Source: Lachnospiraceae bacterium (GTDB taxonomy: Bacteria > Bacillota > Clostridia > Lachnospirales > Lachnospiraceae). From it: a stretch of 64,000 bases of DNA. Below, piece by piece: positions 8,165-16,898 of the stretch (the stretch's first letter is position 1; the number at the start of each line of letters is the position of its first letter). The stretch spans positions 62,001 through 126,000 of the forward strand of contig JAGASK010000039.1 of the NCBI GenBank assembly GCA_017621815.1, read 5' to 3'. The notes beneath the pieces were generated by a model, which had not been told where the DNA came from, ran no database searches, and saw only the letters and a program-made list of their open reading frames with translations. The position numbers and the translations under genes were made by a program.

Positions 8165-10456
8165 CTATTTAACTCTGTTATAATTAATCAGGCAGCCGTC
8201 CAGAATAATCTGACGTTCCTCATCCGTTAATTCGCCCAGTTTTACAGTGAACTCCGTCAGGGAATCTTCTCCTACCTTATAGCCTTTAATTTCCTCAGCT
8301 TTTTCTTCTACCGCCTTTCTGATTCCCGGGAAGAATAAATAATCCTTATTCTTAAAAGGAAGCTCACCTTCTTCAATCAGGAAAGGAAGCATACCCCAGT
8401 TAATCAGGTTGGAGCGGTATCTCTTGGTAGCGTATTCATTGGCAATGTTTGCCCAGCCTCCGAGCACCTTCTGGCAGGATGCTGCCTGCTCCCTCGCAGA
8501 ACCATCGCCGGGTTTTACGGCAAAAATGGTAGAACCGAAACCGATATTTCCTTCTCCTGCTTCAGGATAAGCCTTCTGAATCACTTCCATAACAGGTTTT
8601 AACTCCGGTTTAGCCTCTAAAGGACATTTTCCTTCCATAACCGCCTTCTGGGCAACCTGAATATCCTTTGCAAGACCTACATAAGCAGGGTCTTTTCTGG
8701 ATAAGGTAAACTCTGCCAGCCCTAAGGGATTAGAGCGGTAAGAAGAGGTTTCTCCTGAAGGAATCAGTTCATCCGTGGTGGTTACCGGGTCATGAATTTC
8801 AGATACCACGCGAAGTACCATATTTTCAGGAAGCTCTGTCATAGCAGGCCAGTCCTTAATGTTGGGACCAAACTGAATCTCCACTGAGGGGTCTGCCACA
8901 CCATGGGAATCAAACACACGGTTTTCATATATTTTGGAGTCAAAATGATATTTATACTTGCCGATTGTACCGTCAAAATCCGTTGCTGCGGTAAGAACTC
9001 CCTTATTTGCTGCTGTTGCCGCAATGGAACGTGCATCCATAAGCGCCACGGAAGCAATCTGTCCGCTCTGCAGCTTGGAACCTTCCCTGTTAGGGAAGTT
9101 TCTTGTTGAATGACGGATACTGAATGCATTATTAGCAGGGGTGTCGCCTGCACCAAAGCAGGGTCCGCAGAAGGCTGTCTTCATGACTGCGCCTGTTTCC
9201 ATCAAAGCTGCCGCGCAGCCGTTTTTAATCAGTTCCATATAAACAGGCATGGAAGCAGGATATACACTTAAGGTAAAGCCGTCCGCACCAATGTAGCTTC
9301 CCTTCATGATATCCGCTGCCGCACAGATATTTTCAAAACCGCCGCCTGCACAGCCTGCAATAATACCCTGGTCAACCATGAGTTTTCCGTTTACTACTTT
9401 ATTTTTCAAAGTAAAATCCACTGCTCCGTCTAAGGAAACAGCTGCTTTCTTTTCCACATCATTTAGAATATCCAGAAGATTGGCATTCAACTCTTCAATG
9501 GTATAGGTGTTGCTGGGATGGAAAGGCATCGCAATCATAGGCTTAATGGTACTTAAATCAATCGTAATCATACCGTCATAATAAGCCACATCTGCAGGAT
9601 TTAATTCCTTATAATCACCGCTTCTTCCATGAATATCATAAAATTCCTTTATTTCATCATCTGTCTTCCATATAGATGACAGACAGGTGGTTTCGGTAGT
9701 CATTACATCAATGCCGATACGGAAATCCGCACTTAAGGAGGATACACCGGGTCCTACAAATTCCATAACCTTATTCTTAACATAGCCGCTGGCAAATACT
9801 TCTCCGATAATGGCAAGCGCCACGTCCTGAGGTCCTACTCCCTTTACAGGAGCGCCTGTCAGATAAATGCCTACCACGCCGGGCATATTGATATCATAAG
9901 TCTGGTTTAAAAGCTGCTTTACAAGCTCCGGTCCTCCTTCTCCCATTGCCATGGTTCCAAGGGCGCCGTAGCGGGTATGGGAATCGGAGCCTAAAATCAT
10001 CTTTCCGCCGCCTGCAAGCATTTCCCTTGCAAACTGGTGAATAACTGCCTGATGAGGAGGTACATAAACACCGCCGTACTTTTTCGCACAGGTAAGACCA
10101 AACATGTGGTCATCCTCATTGATAGTTCCTCCAACGGCACAAAGGGAATTGTGACAGTTGGTAAGTACATAGGGAACAGGAAACTTTTCAAGCCCTGACG
10201 CCCTTGCCGTCTGAATGATTCCTACAAAGGTAATGTCATGTGAGGTAAGCTTATCAAATTTAATTTTAAGCTTTTCCATATTTCCCGATGTATTGTGAGA
10301 CTCTAAAATCCCGTAAGCAATGGTTCCTTTCTTTGCTTCCGCAGCAGAAACTTCCTTTCCTGTTTTGCTTTTTACCGCCAAGAGCGCCTCAGGTCCGTCA
10401 GGAATCACTTCCGTGCCGTTTATGAGATATGCGCCGCTGTTAAGTACTGATACCAT
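8165..10456 (-). CDS. Aconitase-family hydratase (YbhJ-like)
   Basis: 763 residues; ATG 10456 preceded by AAGGAGGAG. The aconitase plan is clear: [15 protein letters not shown] (about 159-173), the three iron-sulfur cysteines as IIAGCAGGG and [10 protein letters not shown], and a C-terminal swivel domain with [19 protein letters not shown]. The sequence differs from AcnA/AcnB and resembles the E. coli YbhJ group annotated as hydratase, so citrate/isocitrate may not be the substrate. Cytosolic [4Fe-4S] dehydratase by family. It has its own promoter (10525-10553) directly downstream of two tandem dyads, and a probable terminator at 7885-7964, suggesting a monocistronic, regulated gene. Confidence 0.9.
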   Translation of the reverse strand: MVSVLNSGAYLINGTEVIPDGPEALLAVKSKTGKEVSAAEAKKGTIAYGILESHNTSGNMEKLKIKFDKLTSHDITFVGIIQTARASGLEKFPVPYVLTNCHNSLCAVGGTINEDDHMFGLTCAKKYGGVYVPPHQAVIHQFAREMLAGGGKMILGSDSHTRYGALGTMAMGEGGPELVKQLLNQTYDINMPGVVGIYLTGAPVKGVGPQDVALAIIGEVFASGYVKNKVMEFVGPGVSSLSADFRIGIDVMTTETTCLSSIWKTDDEIKEFYDIHGRSGDYKELNPADVAYYDGMITIDLSTIKPMIAMPFHPSNTYTIEELNANLLDILNDVEKKAAVSLDGAVDFTLKNKVVNGKLMVDQGIIAGCAGGGFENICAAADIMKGSYIGADGFTLSVYPASMPVYMELIKNGCAAALMETGAVMKTAFCGPCFGAGDTPANNAFSIRHSTRNFPNREGSKLQSGQIASVALMDARSIAATAANKGVLTAATDFDGTIGKYKYHFDSKIYENRVFDSHGVADPSVEIQFGPNIKDWPAMTELPENMVLRVVSEIHDPVTTTDELIPSGETSSYRSNPLGLAEFTLSRKDPAYVGLAKDIQVAQKAVMEGKCPLEAKPELKPVMEVIQKAYPEAGEGNIGFGSTIFAVKPGDGSAREQAASCQKVLGGWANIANEYATKRYRSNLINWGMLPFLIEEGELPFKNKDYLFFPGIRKAVEEKAEEIKGYKVGEDSLTEFTVKLGELTDEERQIILDGCLINYNRVK

Positions 10457-10524
10457 GTGACTGCTCCTCCTTATATGTTTTATAATAATTTTTCAATCAT
10501 TTACGAAAAAACCTATCGTGAATT

Positions 10525-10553
10525 ATTATAAAGTAAAAAGTACAGGTTTGCAA
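10525..10553 (-). promoter_or_regulatory. Sigma-A type promoter of the aconitase-family gene
   Basis: On the minus strand TTGCAA (10548-10553) and TATAAT (10525-10530) are separated by exactly 17 bases, about 70 bases upstream of the start codon. The tandem repeat at 10555-10588 ends 2 bases upstream of the -35 box. Confidence 0.75.
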
Positions 10554-10554
10554 T

Positions 10555-10588
10555 CATTCATTCTCATGAACACATTCATTCTCATGAA
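10555..10588. repeat. Two tandem 16-bp copies, operator candidate
   Basis: The sequence CATTCATTCTCATGAA occurs at 10555-10570 and 10573-10588, an 18-bp period. On the minus strand each copy contains the dyad TTCAT-N4-ATGAA. The copies lie immediately upstream of the -35 box of the aconitase-family promoter and overlap the last codons and stop of the MFS gene. An activator-binding pair is plausible; no regulator is identified. Confidence 0.6.
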
Positions 10589-11766
10589 TGTATCTTTCGG
10601 GCATTATGCATGTGATTTAATTTTTCATGCATGAATATCATACAAACCAGAACCACCATCAGATAAACAGGCAGCAGTGCCACACTGATATGATTGGCAA
10701 TCAGTCCGAACAGCGGCGGCATAAGGCAGGTGCCCACATATGCGCTTGCCATCTGTACACCGATGATAGCCTGGGATTTGTCCGCTCCGAAATGCATGGG
10801 TATGGAATGGATAATACAAGGATAAACAGGCGCACACCCAAGTCCTATTAAAATAAGGCCTGCCATTGCTGCACTGCTTTTCACGGGCAGCAGCATAAAT
10901 ACGATGCCTGCAATTATAATTACCTGTCCCAGACGAATCATTTTTGTGTCATTCAGCTTTATAGTCAAAAAGCCGCTCACTGCTCTGCCAAACGTAATTC
11001 CCATGTAAAACAGACTGGCATATTTTGCGGCAGTTTCCGCTGACAGTCCGCTTTTCGCCACCAGATAGCTGCTTGCCCATAATCCTGTGGTCTGCTCCAA
11101 TGCACAATAGCAGAAAAAAGTAACCATAATTGCTTTTGCGCCCGGGGTTTTCATTATTGCCGGCAGAGTAAGGGGTTTATCAGAATCTCCCTTATCTGAA
11201 TCATCGCTGTCCTCAGACCTTTGCTGTTTCCACAGGGGAAGACTGAACAATAAAATTGCAGTAAGCACAATCTGCAGAATCCCGATATACCGGTATCCCA
11301 TATTCCAGCCCTGTCCGCCTGCCAGTGCATACCCCATAATACAGGGGGCAAGGGATGCCCCTACACCCCACATACAATGGAGCCAGCTCATATGCCGGCT
11401 GGCATAATGAAGCGCCACATAATTATTCAGGGAAGCATCCACACTTCCGGCGCCAAGTCCGTAAGGAATTGCCCATAAGCAGAGCGCCCAGAAAGAATGA
11501 CTGACTGAAAAGCCAAACAGTGCCGCTGCAGTCATTGCCACGCTGATAAAGGTCACTTTGCCTGTCCCCAGCTTTTTCGTCAGCCGGTCGCTTTGCAGAC
11601 TGGAAACTACAGTACCGACAGCAATAATCATGGATATCACGCCTGCATAGGAAACAGGCACTCCGAATTCAGGATACATGGAAGGCCAGGCTGAACCCAA
11701 AAGGGAATCCGGCAGACCAAGACTGATGAATGCCAGATAAATAATGACTAACAGAATATGAACCAT
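10582..11766 (-). CDS. MFS transporter
   Basis: 394 residues, about 12 hydrophobic helices, major facilitator superfamily inner-membrane transporter. The start ATG 11766 is preferred because AAGGAG lies 8 bases before it and the following segment (MVHILLVIIYLAFISLGLPD) is the first helix; the frame is open 23 codons further up without a site. The loop SDRLTKKLGTGK after helix 2 is the MFS signature region. LPD in helix 1 and the general plan resemble the fucose/sugar:proton symporter-like group, but the substrate is not readable. Divergent from the cupin-AraC gene; the shared 106-bp region contains TATAAT on the minus strand. Its stop codon lies within the tandem repeat that precedes the hydratase promoter. 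Confidence 0.85.
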   Translation of the reverse strand: MVHILLVIIYLAFISLGLPDSLLGSAWPSMYPEFGVPVSYAGVISMIIAVGTVVSSLQSDRLTKKLGTGKVTFISVAMTAAALFGFSVSHSFWALCLWAIPYGLGAGSVDASLNNYVALHYASRHMSWLHCMWGVGASLAPCIMGYALAGGQGWNMGYRYIGILQIVLTAILLFSLPLWKQQRSEDSDDSDKGDSDKPLTLPAIMKTPGAKAIMVTFFCYCALEQTTGLWASSYLVAKSGLSAETAAKYASLFYMGITFGRAVSGFLTIKLNDTKMIRLGQVIIIAGIVFMLLPVKSSAAMAGLILIGLGCAPVYPCIIHSIPMHFGADKSQAIIGVQMASAYVGTCLMPPLFGLIANHISVALLPVYLMVVLVCMIFMHEKLNHMHNARKIHS

Positions 11767-11872
11767 ATTGTTTTTCTCCTTCATTTTTGATATGATTATA
11801 TCATCTGAAATGAGAGACAAATAGAACTTTTTCATCCAATTAATGCAATAAAACCTTCAAAGGAGACTTCAA

Positions 11873-12760
11873 ATGGCATTATCTATATGCAATACCACAA
11901 CAGATGAACAGGGCAGAGAGCTATTGGAACATGGAACAGCCCTATTTCCCATTGCCTGCTATCATGATGATTTACAATATGAGTCCGTGCCATGGCACTG
12001 GCATGACGAGCTGGAGGCAGCCATCGTTACGGAAGGAGAGGCGGTTGTTGCTGTGGACTCTGAAAAACATTTGTTGAAACAGGGTGATGGCTTTTTTATT
12101 AATACCGGGGCATTACATACTGTGTGGAATGTGAATACCTCTCCCTGCAGGCTCCATTCCATTGTATTTCATTCCCGCCTGGTGGGCGGCAGCATGGACA
12201 GTGTTTTCTGGCAAAACTACATTCAACCGCTGTTATCCAACACAACCTTAAAAATACTCTGCTTCCGCCGGGGAACGGACTGGGCGGAGGATTCTCTTGG
12301 CTCCATAGAAAATGCATGGCAGAATTGTGTGAATGAACCTGCGGGATATGAATTCCAGGTACGGAACGCTCTGTCACAACTGGTTTTCCTTTTAGACAGC
12401 CACTATCCTTCCGTACAAAAATACCCCACGGAAAAAGAATTAAGAAACGGAAGACGGATTAAGAAAATGCTCGAATATATTCATAAGCATTATTTTGAAG
12501 ATTTGAACACTGAACAGATTGCCAAAAGCATTATGGTCAGCCCAAGCGAATGCCTGCGGTGTTTCCATAATACTATCGGCACAACTCCGATTCAATATGT
12601 AAAACAATACCGGGTGCAGAAGGCTGCCCTGCTGCTTCAGACAACCTCCTTAAAAATTTCCGATATCGGCGCACAATGCGGCTTCCAGGAAATGAGCTAT
12701 TTTGCAAAGGCGTTCCGGGAGATTCAGGGCTGTACGCCCTCGGAATACAGAAACCAATAG
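11873..12760 (+). CDS. AraC-family regulator with cupin sensor domain
   Basis: 295 residues; AAGGAG precedes ATG 11873. The N-terminal cupin (about 30-130: PWHWHDELEA, EGEAVVAVDS, GDGFFINTGALHTVWN) is a small-molecule sensing domain. Residues about 195-293 form the double helix-turn-helix of AraC/XylS regulators, ending in SDIGAQCGFQEMSYFAKAF and GCTPSEYRNQ. Divergent from the MFS transporter, which makes that gene its likely target (inference). It converges with the 154-residue gene, with 33 bases between the stops and no obvious terminator. Confidence 0.92.
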   Translation: MALSICNTTTDEQGRELLEHGTALFPIACYHDDLQYESVPWHWHDELEAAIVTEGEAVVAVDSEKHLLKQGDGFFINTGALHTVWNVNTSPCRLHSIVFHSRLVGGSMDSVFWQNYIQPLLSNTTLKILCFRRGTDWAEDSLGSIENAWQNCVNEPAGYEFQVRNALSQLVFLLDSHYPSVQKYPTEKELRNGRRIKKMLEYIHKHYFEDLNTEQIAKSIMVSPSECLRCFHNTIGTTPIQYVKQYRVQKAALLLQTTSLKISDIGAQCGFQEMSYFAKAFREIQGCTPSEYRNQ

Positions 12761-12793
12761 ATTGCACACTTTGCGAATAATTATTATCCTGAA

Positions 12794-13258
12794 TCAAAAT
12801 CTTGATTTATCATAATTATAGGGAATACTTGTGCCCTCCACTACATCCTCAATCTTTTCGATCATCAGCCAATCATCCATATTTCCCTGATGGTCAAAAG
12901 AAAGTGCCGGAATTTCCTGGACGTTTTCAAATTCTACAAGACACAGGCACTTTTTATGCCAGCGCTGCTTTTGCTTTTCCGTCAGGTTCAGTTTACCCTG
13001 ATTATCAGCCAAAACCGCAGAAATTTCTCCATCAGTTAATTTCACGAAATTTTCCACATTTTTTACAACAGCCCTTGCGGTTATTCTGGCTGTTCCTTTT
13101 TCCATAAAATAAAGCATTTCTCCTGCAAACACTCTGCTGTGGGGTATTTTTCTGCCGGCTGCTCCCCTTACAACCATAGTTTTACTTCCTGCCAGTATTT
13201 TATCAAGATCCTTTTCTCCCTTTTTTCCTGCGTTGTCACAGTAAACCAAATGTACCAT
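12794..13258 (-). CDS. Small protein with possible PUA/ASCH-like fold
   Basis: 154 residues of unknown function. Its ATG directly follows the TGA of the AraC/GyrI gene (TGAATG), indicating translational coupling. Sequence features: YCDNAGKKGEKDLDKILAGSK near the N-terminus, a basic GAAGRKIPHSRV patch, and alternating hydrophobic strands (GEMLYFMEKGTARITARAVV) that recall PUA-like or ASCH domains binding nucleic acids or nucleotides. That fold reading is tentative. No signal peptide or membrane segment. The pairing with a ligand-sensing regulator suggests a shared response. Confidence 0.75.
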   Translation of the reverse strand: MVHLVYCDNAGKKGEKDLDKILAGSKTMVVRGAAGRKIPHSRVFAGEMLYFMEKGTARITARAVVKNVENFVKLTDGEISAVLADNQGKLNLTEKQKQRWHKKCLCLVEFENVQEIPALSFDHQGNMDDWLMIEKIEDVVEGTSIPYNYDKSRF

Positions 13259-14131
13259 TCACTTTTCCTCCAAAATAATCGGTATCCATATTTGACTTAA
13301 ATAGTCATTATAAAAAGAGTTTCCATCACTGTACCATTCCACTTCAGGAAGCGGTGCATGCTTAAAGGGATACTTCACCAACCATTCCTCATTCAGATAT
13401 TTCCATCCTTTTTGAATCGCTTCAGGAACCGCTCCCCGACAATCAAAAACAGCCCATGAAGCTTCAGGTATCCTGATTTCACAAAAGCCTTCCGGCACTT
13501 CGCCTTCTGCTGTTACCATAATGGAATATTCCATCTCATAAGTCTTATCATCAAAGCTTCCAAATACTCCCATGACTCCCTCAGGCATACCTGTATCCAT
13601 GGCAATCAGCCGGGCATAAATCCCGTTTCTTTGACATTCATTCCAAAACTCAGGTATCTTTACCGCCTGAAGATTGTCCCTGCAGGAAATCCTGATACTT
13701 TTTCCAATTAACCGCATTTCCGGTTTTGATTCAATCCGCCAGGAATACTCCTGCTTTCCGGTAACCTGCATTTTGGGAAAAACCTGCAGCTTAACTTCCG
13801 CGTTTCGCGCTTCTTTGGGTGAAATCCCATGAAACTGCTGAAAAGCCTTTGTAAATGATGTGGGAGAATCATAGCCATATTTATAACTTAAATCCACCAC
13901 TTTAATATCAGAACTTTTCAAATCATAACCTGCCAGCGTCATTTTCCGAAAACGAATATATTCTGCAAGGCTGATGCCGTTCATATAGGAAAAAACCTTC
14001 AAAAAGAAATCATAAGAGCAGCCTGCAATCCGCACAATTTCATCCATATCAACAGGCTCTTCTTTTCTTTGCAGGTGATTTTCTATATAGTCAATAATTT
14101 TCTGCAGTTTCTCATCCCAATTCATATTCAC
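13259..14131 (-). CDS. AraC-family regulator with GyrI-like effector domain
   Basis: 290 residues. The DNA-binding domain is N-terminal: helix-turn-helix pairs in DEIVRIAGCSYDFFLKVFSYM and VDLSYKYGYDSPTSFTKAFQQFHG (about 28-110). The C-terminal part (about 125-290) is a GyrI/SOUL-like small-molecule domain with repeated FWNECQRNG, MGVFGSF and the closing VEWYSDGN. Such proteins bind hydrophobic drugs or dyes in characterised relatives. It is followed without a gap by the 154-residue gene. A long imperfect hairpin (14148-14192) lies 16 bases upstream of the start. Confidence 0.9.
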   Translation of the reverse strand: MNMNWDEKLQKIIDYIENHLQRKEEPVDMDEIVRIAGCSYDFFLKVFSYMNGISLAEYIRFRKMTLAGYDLKSSDIKVVDLSYKYGYDSPTSFTKAFQQFHGISPKEARNAEVKLQVFPKMQVTGKQEYSWRIESKPEMRLIGKSIRISCRDNLQAVKIPEFWNECQRNGIYARLIAMDTGMPEGVMGVFGSFDDKTYEMEYSIMVTAEGEVPEGFCEIRIPEASWAVFDCRGAVPEAIQKGWKYLNEEWLVKYPFKHAPLPEVEWYSDGNSFYNDYLSQIWIPIILEEK

Positions 14132-14147
14132 TGTTCCTTTATGAAAT

Positions 14148-14192
14148 ATACCGCCCTCTGTAAGGAAAACTTTTCTTAACAGAAGACGGTAT
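14148..14192. terminator. Long imperfect hairpin between the phosphotransferase and AraC/GyrI genes
   Basis: ATACCG (14148-14153) pairs with CGGTAT (14187-14192); inner TCTGT/ACAGA and AAGGAAAA/TTTTCTT continue the stem with a few mismatches. On the minus strand it lies 110 bases after the phosphotransferase stop and 16 bases before the next start, so it may be a terminator or affect initiation. The U-tract is weak. Confidence 0.45.
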
Positions 14193-14301
14193 TATTTTAC
14201 CATTGTCCTGGGGTTACTTCAGCTCATTTTAAGTACTGTGGGGATAGCTGATATATTCTTGCAAACAAAAATTTTGATTTTTCCTGACTTAAAAGTAACA
14301 A

Positions 14302-15768
14302 TCATAACACCTTTTGAAGCTCTTCAATCACTATTTTAAGTGCCTTGATTCTGGCATATTTCTTATCCACTGACTCCAGAATATGCCAGGGTGCGTAAGA
14401 GGTACTGGTCTTTTGAATCATTTCATTCACCGCCATCTCATAAGCATCCCATTTCTCACGGTTTCGCCAGTCTTCATCCGTTATTTTCCACCTCTTTTCA
14501 GGGGTATTCTGGCGGTCTGTAAAGCGTTCCAGCTGGGTATCCTTATCAATCTGAACCCAGAATTTAATGATAACTGCGCCCCAGTCGTGAAGCTCTTTTT
14601 CAAATTCATTCATTTCATTATAGGCTCTTTTCCAGTCATTTTCACTGCAAAAGCCTTCCAGCCGTTCCACCATCACACGCCCGTACCAGCTTCTGTCAAA
14701 AATGGCAATATGGCCTGTCTTCGGAAGCCTTGTCCAGAAGCGCCACAGATAATGCCTTGCCTTTTCATGGGGTTCAGGACTGGCAATGGGATGTACTTCA
14801 AAGCCCCTTGGATCCAGGGCCTCGGTAATGCGCTTGATATTTCCGCCCTTCCCGGCTGCATCCCATCCCTCATATACAATAACTACGGGAACCTTCTTTC
14901 TGTACAGCCTGTTATGCAGTTCCTTTAACTGATTCTGAAGCTTATCCAGTTCTTCCTTATATTCACTTTCCTCTATTGCCAGGTCAAGGGCAATTTCCGA
15001 AAGCTTCGGCATTTTAACAAGAGGAAATACATTCTGCAGAAGAGGCACTGCCAGACTTTGATTCTGCAAAGCAATTTCGATTCCCTGAGTCAGTGTCTCA
15101 AGGGCCTGCAGCGCCGCCCATTTTCTGGACCTGGCATCAATGATATACCAAGGAGCGGAGGGTGTATTGGTATCTTCCAGATAACGGTCAAATACGCTCA
15201 GGCATTTTTCATAATGCTTATTCTGCCATTTATCATTTTCACTGACACGCCACCTGGTATCAATATCATCAAGCAGCCCTTCAATTCTCTTCTTCTGTTC
15301 CTTTTCGCTGATATGGCAGAAGAACTTCATAACAAGATATCCGTTATCCGTCAGCTGCCTTTCAAAGCGTCTGATGCTGTCAATGCGCTGTTCATAGATT
15401 TTCTGGTCCATTTCTCCATGGACACGTGTTCTCACCACTTCATCCATCCAGCCTGAATCAAGAAACATGAATTTCCCCGCCTCCGGTATTTTAGCAAAAT
15501 GGCGGCAAAGAAACGGCTTCCTGCTTTCTTCTTCTGTGGGACTGTCCATAGTTGCCACCTTAAAAAATCTGGGGTCAATATTCTGAATCATCTGACCGAT
15601 AAGACTGCCTTTTCCCGCCGTTCCCCATCCTTCTACAAGCACAAGAACAGGAATCTTATGCTCCTTAATCTGCATCTGCAAAGCAGCCAGCTTTTCCCTT
15701 GCCGCTTTCAATCTTGCCTTCAATTCATCCTCTTCCGGTTTTTCTGTAAAGTTTACGTTTTTTAACAT
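14302..15768 (-). CDS. pap: Polyphosphate:AMP phosphotransferase (two PPK2 domains)
   Basis: 488 residues from ATG 15768 (AAAGGGGAAAG upstream; the longer frame is not needed). Two PPK2 domains in tandem are visible, each with a P-loop: VEGWGTAGKGSLIG (about 45-58) and YEGWDAAGKGGNIKR (about 290-304). The second has the lid RSWYGR, while the first has the variant DSGWMDEVVRTR, as in class II double-domain enzymes in which the C-terminal half is catalytic. The enzyme makes ADP from AMP and polyphosphate in the cytosol. It stands alone: the next gene downstream is 170 bases away. Confidence 0.9.
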   Translation of the reverse strand: MLKNVNFTEKPEEDELKARLKAAREKLAALQMQIKEHKIPVLVLVEGWGTAGKGSLIGQMIQNIDPRFFKVATMDSPTEEESRKPFLCRHFAKIPEAGKFMFLDSGWMDEVVRTRVHGEMDQKIYEQRIDSIRRFERQLTDNGYLVMKFFCHISEKEQKKRIEGLLDDIDTRWRVSENDKWQNKHYEKCLSVFDRYLEDTNTPSAPWYIIDARSRKWAALQALETLTQGIEIALQNQSLAVPLLQNVFPLVKMPKLSEIALDLAIEESEYKEELDKLQNQLKELHNRLYRKKVPVVIVYEGWDAAGKGGNIKRITEALDPRGFEVHPIASPEPHEKARHYLWRFWTRLPKTGHIAIFDRSWYGRVMVERLEGFCSENDWKRAYNEMNEFEKELHDWGAVIIKFWVQIDKDTQLERFTDRQNTPEKRWKITDEDWRNREKWDAYEMAVNEMIQKTSTSYAPWHILESVDKKYARIKALKIVIEELQKVL

Positions 15769-15966
15769 ATAACTTTCCCCTTTCATAAACAAAACCTTCT
15801 CTCCTGATTATAGTATACAGCTTTTAATCTAAAATACAAAGAAACTTTCAGCACTTCATGTAACTATTTTTACCACTTATGCTAAAACAAAAGAAAAAAA
15901 ATATTTCTTGTGCTATATTTTCATTATCGATATCGACAAAATTATGAGGAAGGGATGTGACAACCT

Positions 15967-16407
15967 TTGAGAATTGAAATGCATGTATCCTCAGATATAA
16001 CAGAGCCTTATGCAGTAATTCATACCTGCGAAATCACTCCGCAGCTCCAAAAGCTTGCTTCCTATATTCAGAATATGGAAGTGTCTGCTGCTGCAATTGC
16101 TGTTTATGATGAGGATAATATTGTAATTTTAAACCCGGAAGAAATTTATATGATAGTCTCCCAGGGCCGCTCCGTAAATGTTTACTGTAAAGACAAGGCA
16201 TATTTATCTAAAAAATGTCTCTATGAATTTGAAAATATCCTGCGAAATGACTTTATACGAATTTCAAAGACGACCTTAATTAATTTACAGCAAATCAAAA
16301 GAGTGGAACCCTCATTTAACGGAATGCTCGCCGTTATGAAAAACGGTCAAAAGGACTATATATCAAGAAAATATCTGCCTGATTTTAAAAAGTATTTAGG
16401 ATTATAA
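15967..16407 (+). CDS. LytTR DNA-binding regulator (stand-alone)
   Basis: 146 residues starting at TTG 15967; AGGAAGGG lies 12 bases before it and the N-terminus MRIEMHV matches the family opening. An ATG four codons later lacks a closer site. The C-terminal half (about 45-146) is a LytTR domain: PEEIYMIVSQGRSVNVYC, FIRISKTTLINLQQIKRVEP and GMLAVMKNGQKDYISRKYLP. No receiver domain is present. It is followed after 14 bases by a DUF3021 membrane protein; such LytTR/membrane-protein pairs behave as inhibitor systems in streptococci and clostridia, the membrane protein restraining the regulator. A TCGATATCGA palindrome lies about 30 bases upstream. Confidence 0.9.
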   Translation: MRIEMHVSSDITEPYAVIHTCEITPQLQKLASYIQNMEVSAAAIAVYDEDNIVILNPEEIYMIVSQGRSVNVYCKDKAYLSKKCLYEFENILRNDFIRISKTTLINLQQIKRVEPSFNGMLAVMKNGQKDYISRKYLPDFKKYLGL

Positions 16408-16421
16408 GAAAGGATGATTTT

Positions 16422-16847
16422 ATGAAAATATTAAAATTAACATTAAACGGAATCGCATGGGGATGTACTGTCTGCACCTTTGTTTTGATGATTGGCGCCA
16501 TGATCGCAGGAGATTCTTTTTTACCCACCAGCGCCGGTTCATTTATCAAACAGTCCATTGCTTCCATGATTGTGGGCATCGGATTTGTTGTTCCTACCCT
16601 TATTTATGAAAAAGAAAACTTAAGCAGGGGAATACAGACTCTCATTCACATGGGAATAGGATTCTTAATTTATTTTCCCATAGCTTTTTATATGAACTGG
16701 CTTCCTGTGGATTCAGGCTGGCTGATGGTGCTTTTAAGTATTTTTATAGCCGTTGCTGTTTCCTTTATTATTTTATCAGCTTATTATCTTTACTATAAGA
16801 AAGAAGCTGAAAGGATAAATAAGAAAATAAGCGCTTCAAACCGATAG
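16422..16847 (+). CDS. DUF3021 membrane protein, partner of the LytTR regulator
   Basis: 141 residues with four predicted membrane helices (about 8-30, 42-62, 74-92, 98-122) and a short charged C-terminus. AAGGATG precedes the ATG. By position and family it is the membrane partner of the LytTR regulator 14 bases upstream, probably controlling its activity. It ends 11 bases before a strong terminator hairpin. Confidence 0.88.
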   Translation: MKILKLTLNGIAWGCTVCTFVLMIGAMIAGDSFLPTSAGSFIKQSIASMIVGIGFVVPTLIYEKENLSRGIQTLIHMGIGFLIYFPIAFYMNWLPVDSGWLMVLLSIFIAVAVSFIILSAYYLYYKKEAERINKKISASNR

Positions 16848-16857
16848 AATAATTTTC

Positions 16858-16885
16858 AGGGCTGCCAAACAAGCAGCCCTTTTTA
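16858..16885. terminator. Intrinsic terminator between convergent genes
   Basis: AGGGCTGC (16858-16865) pairs with GCAGCCCT (16873-16880), loop of 7, followed by TTTTTA on the plus strand. It ends the LytTR-DUF3021 unit and lies just after the stop of the convergent permease gene. Confidence 0.85.
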
Positions 16886-16898
16886 CTTTCTATCCGTT

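Noticed and set aside
11767-11872. Paired promoters for the MFS and cupin-AraC genes
   Set aside because: A TATAAT exists on the minus strand, but no -35 box lies at a proper distance, so no promoter is called.
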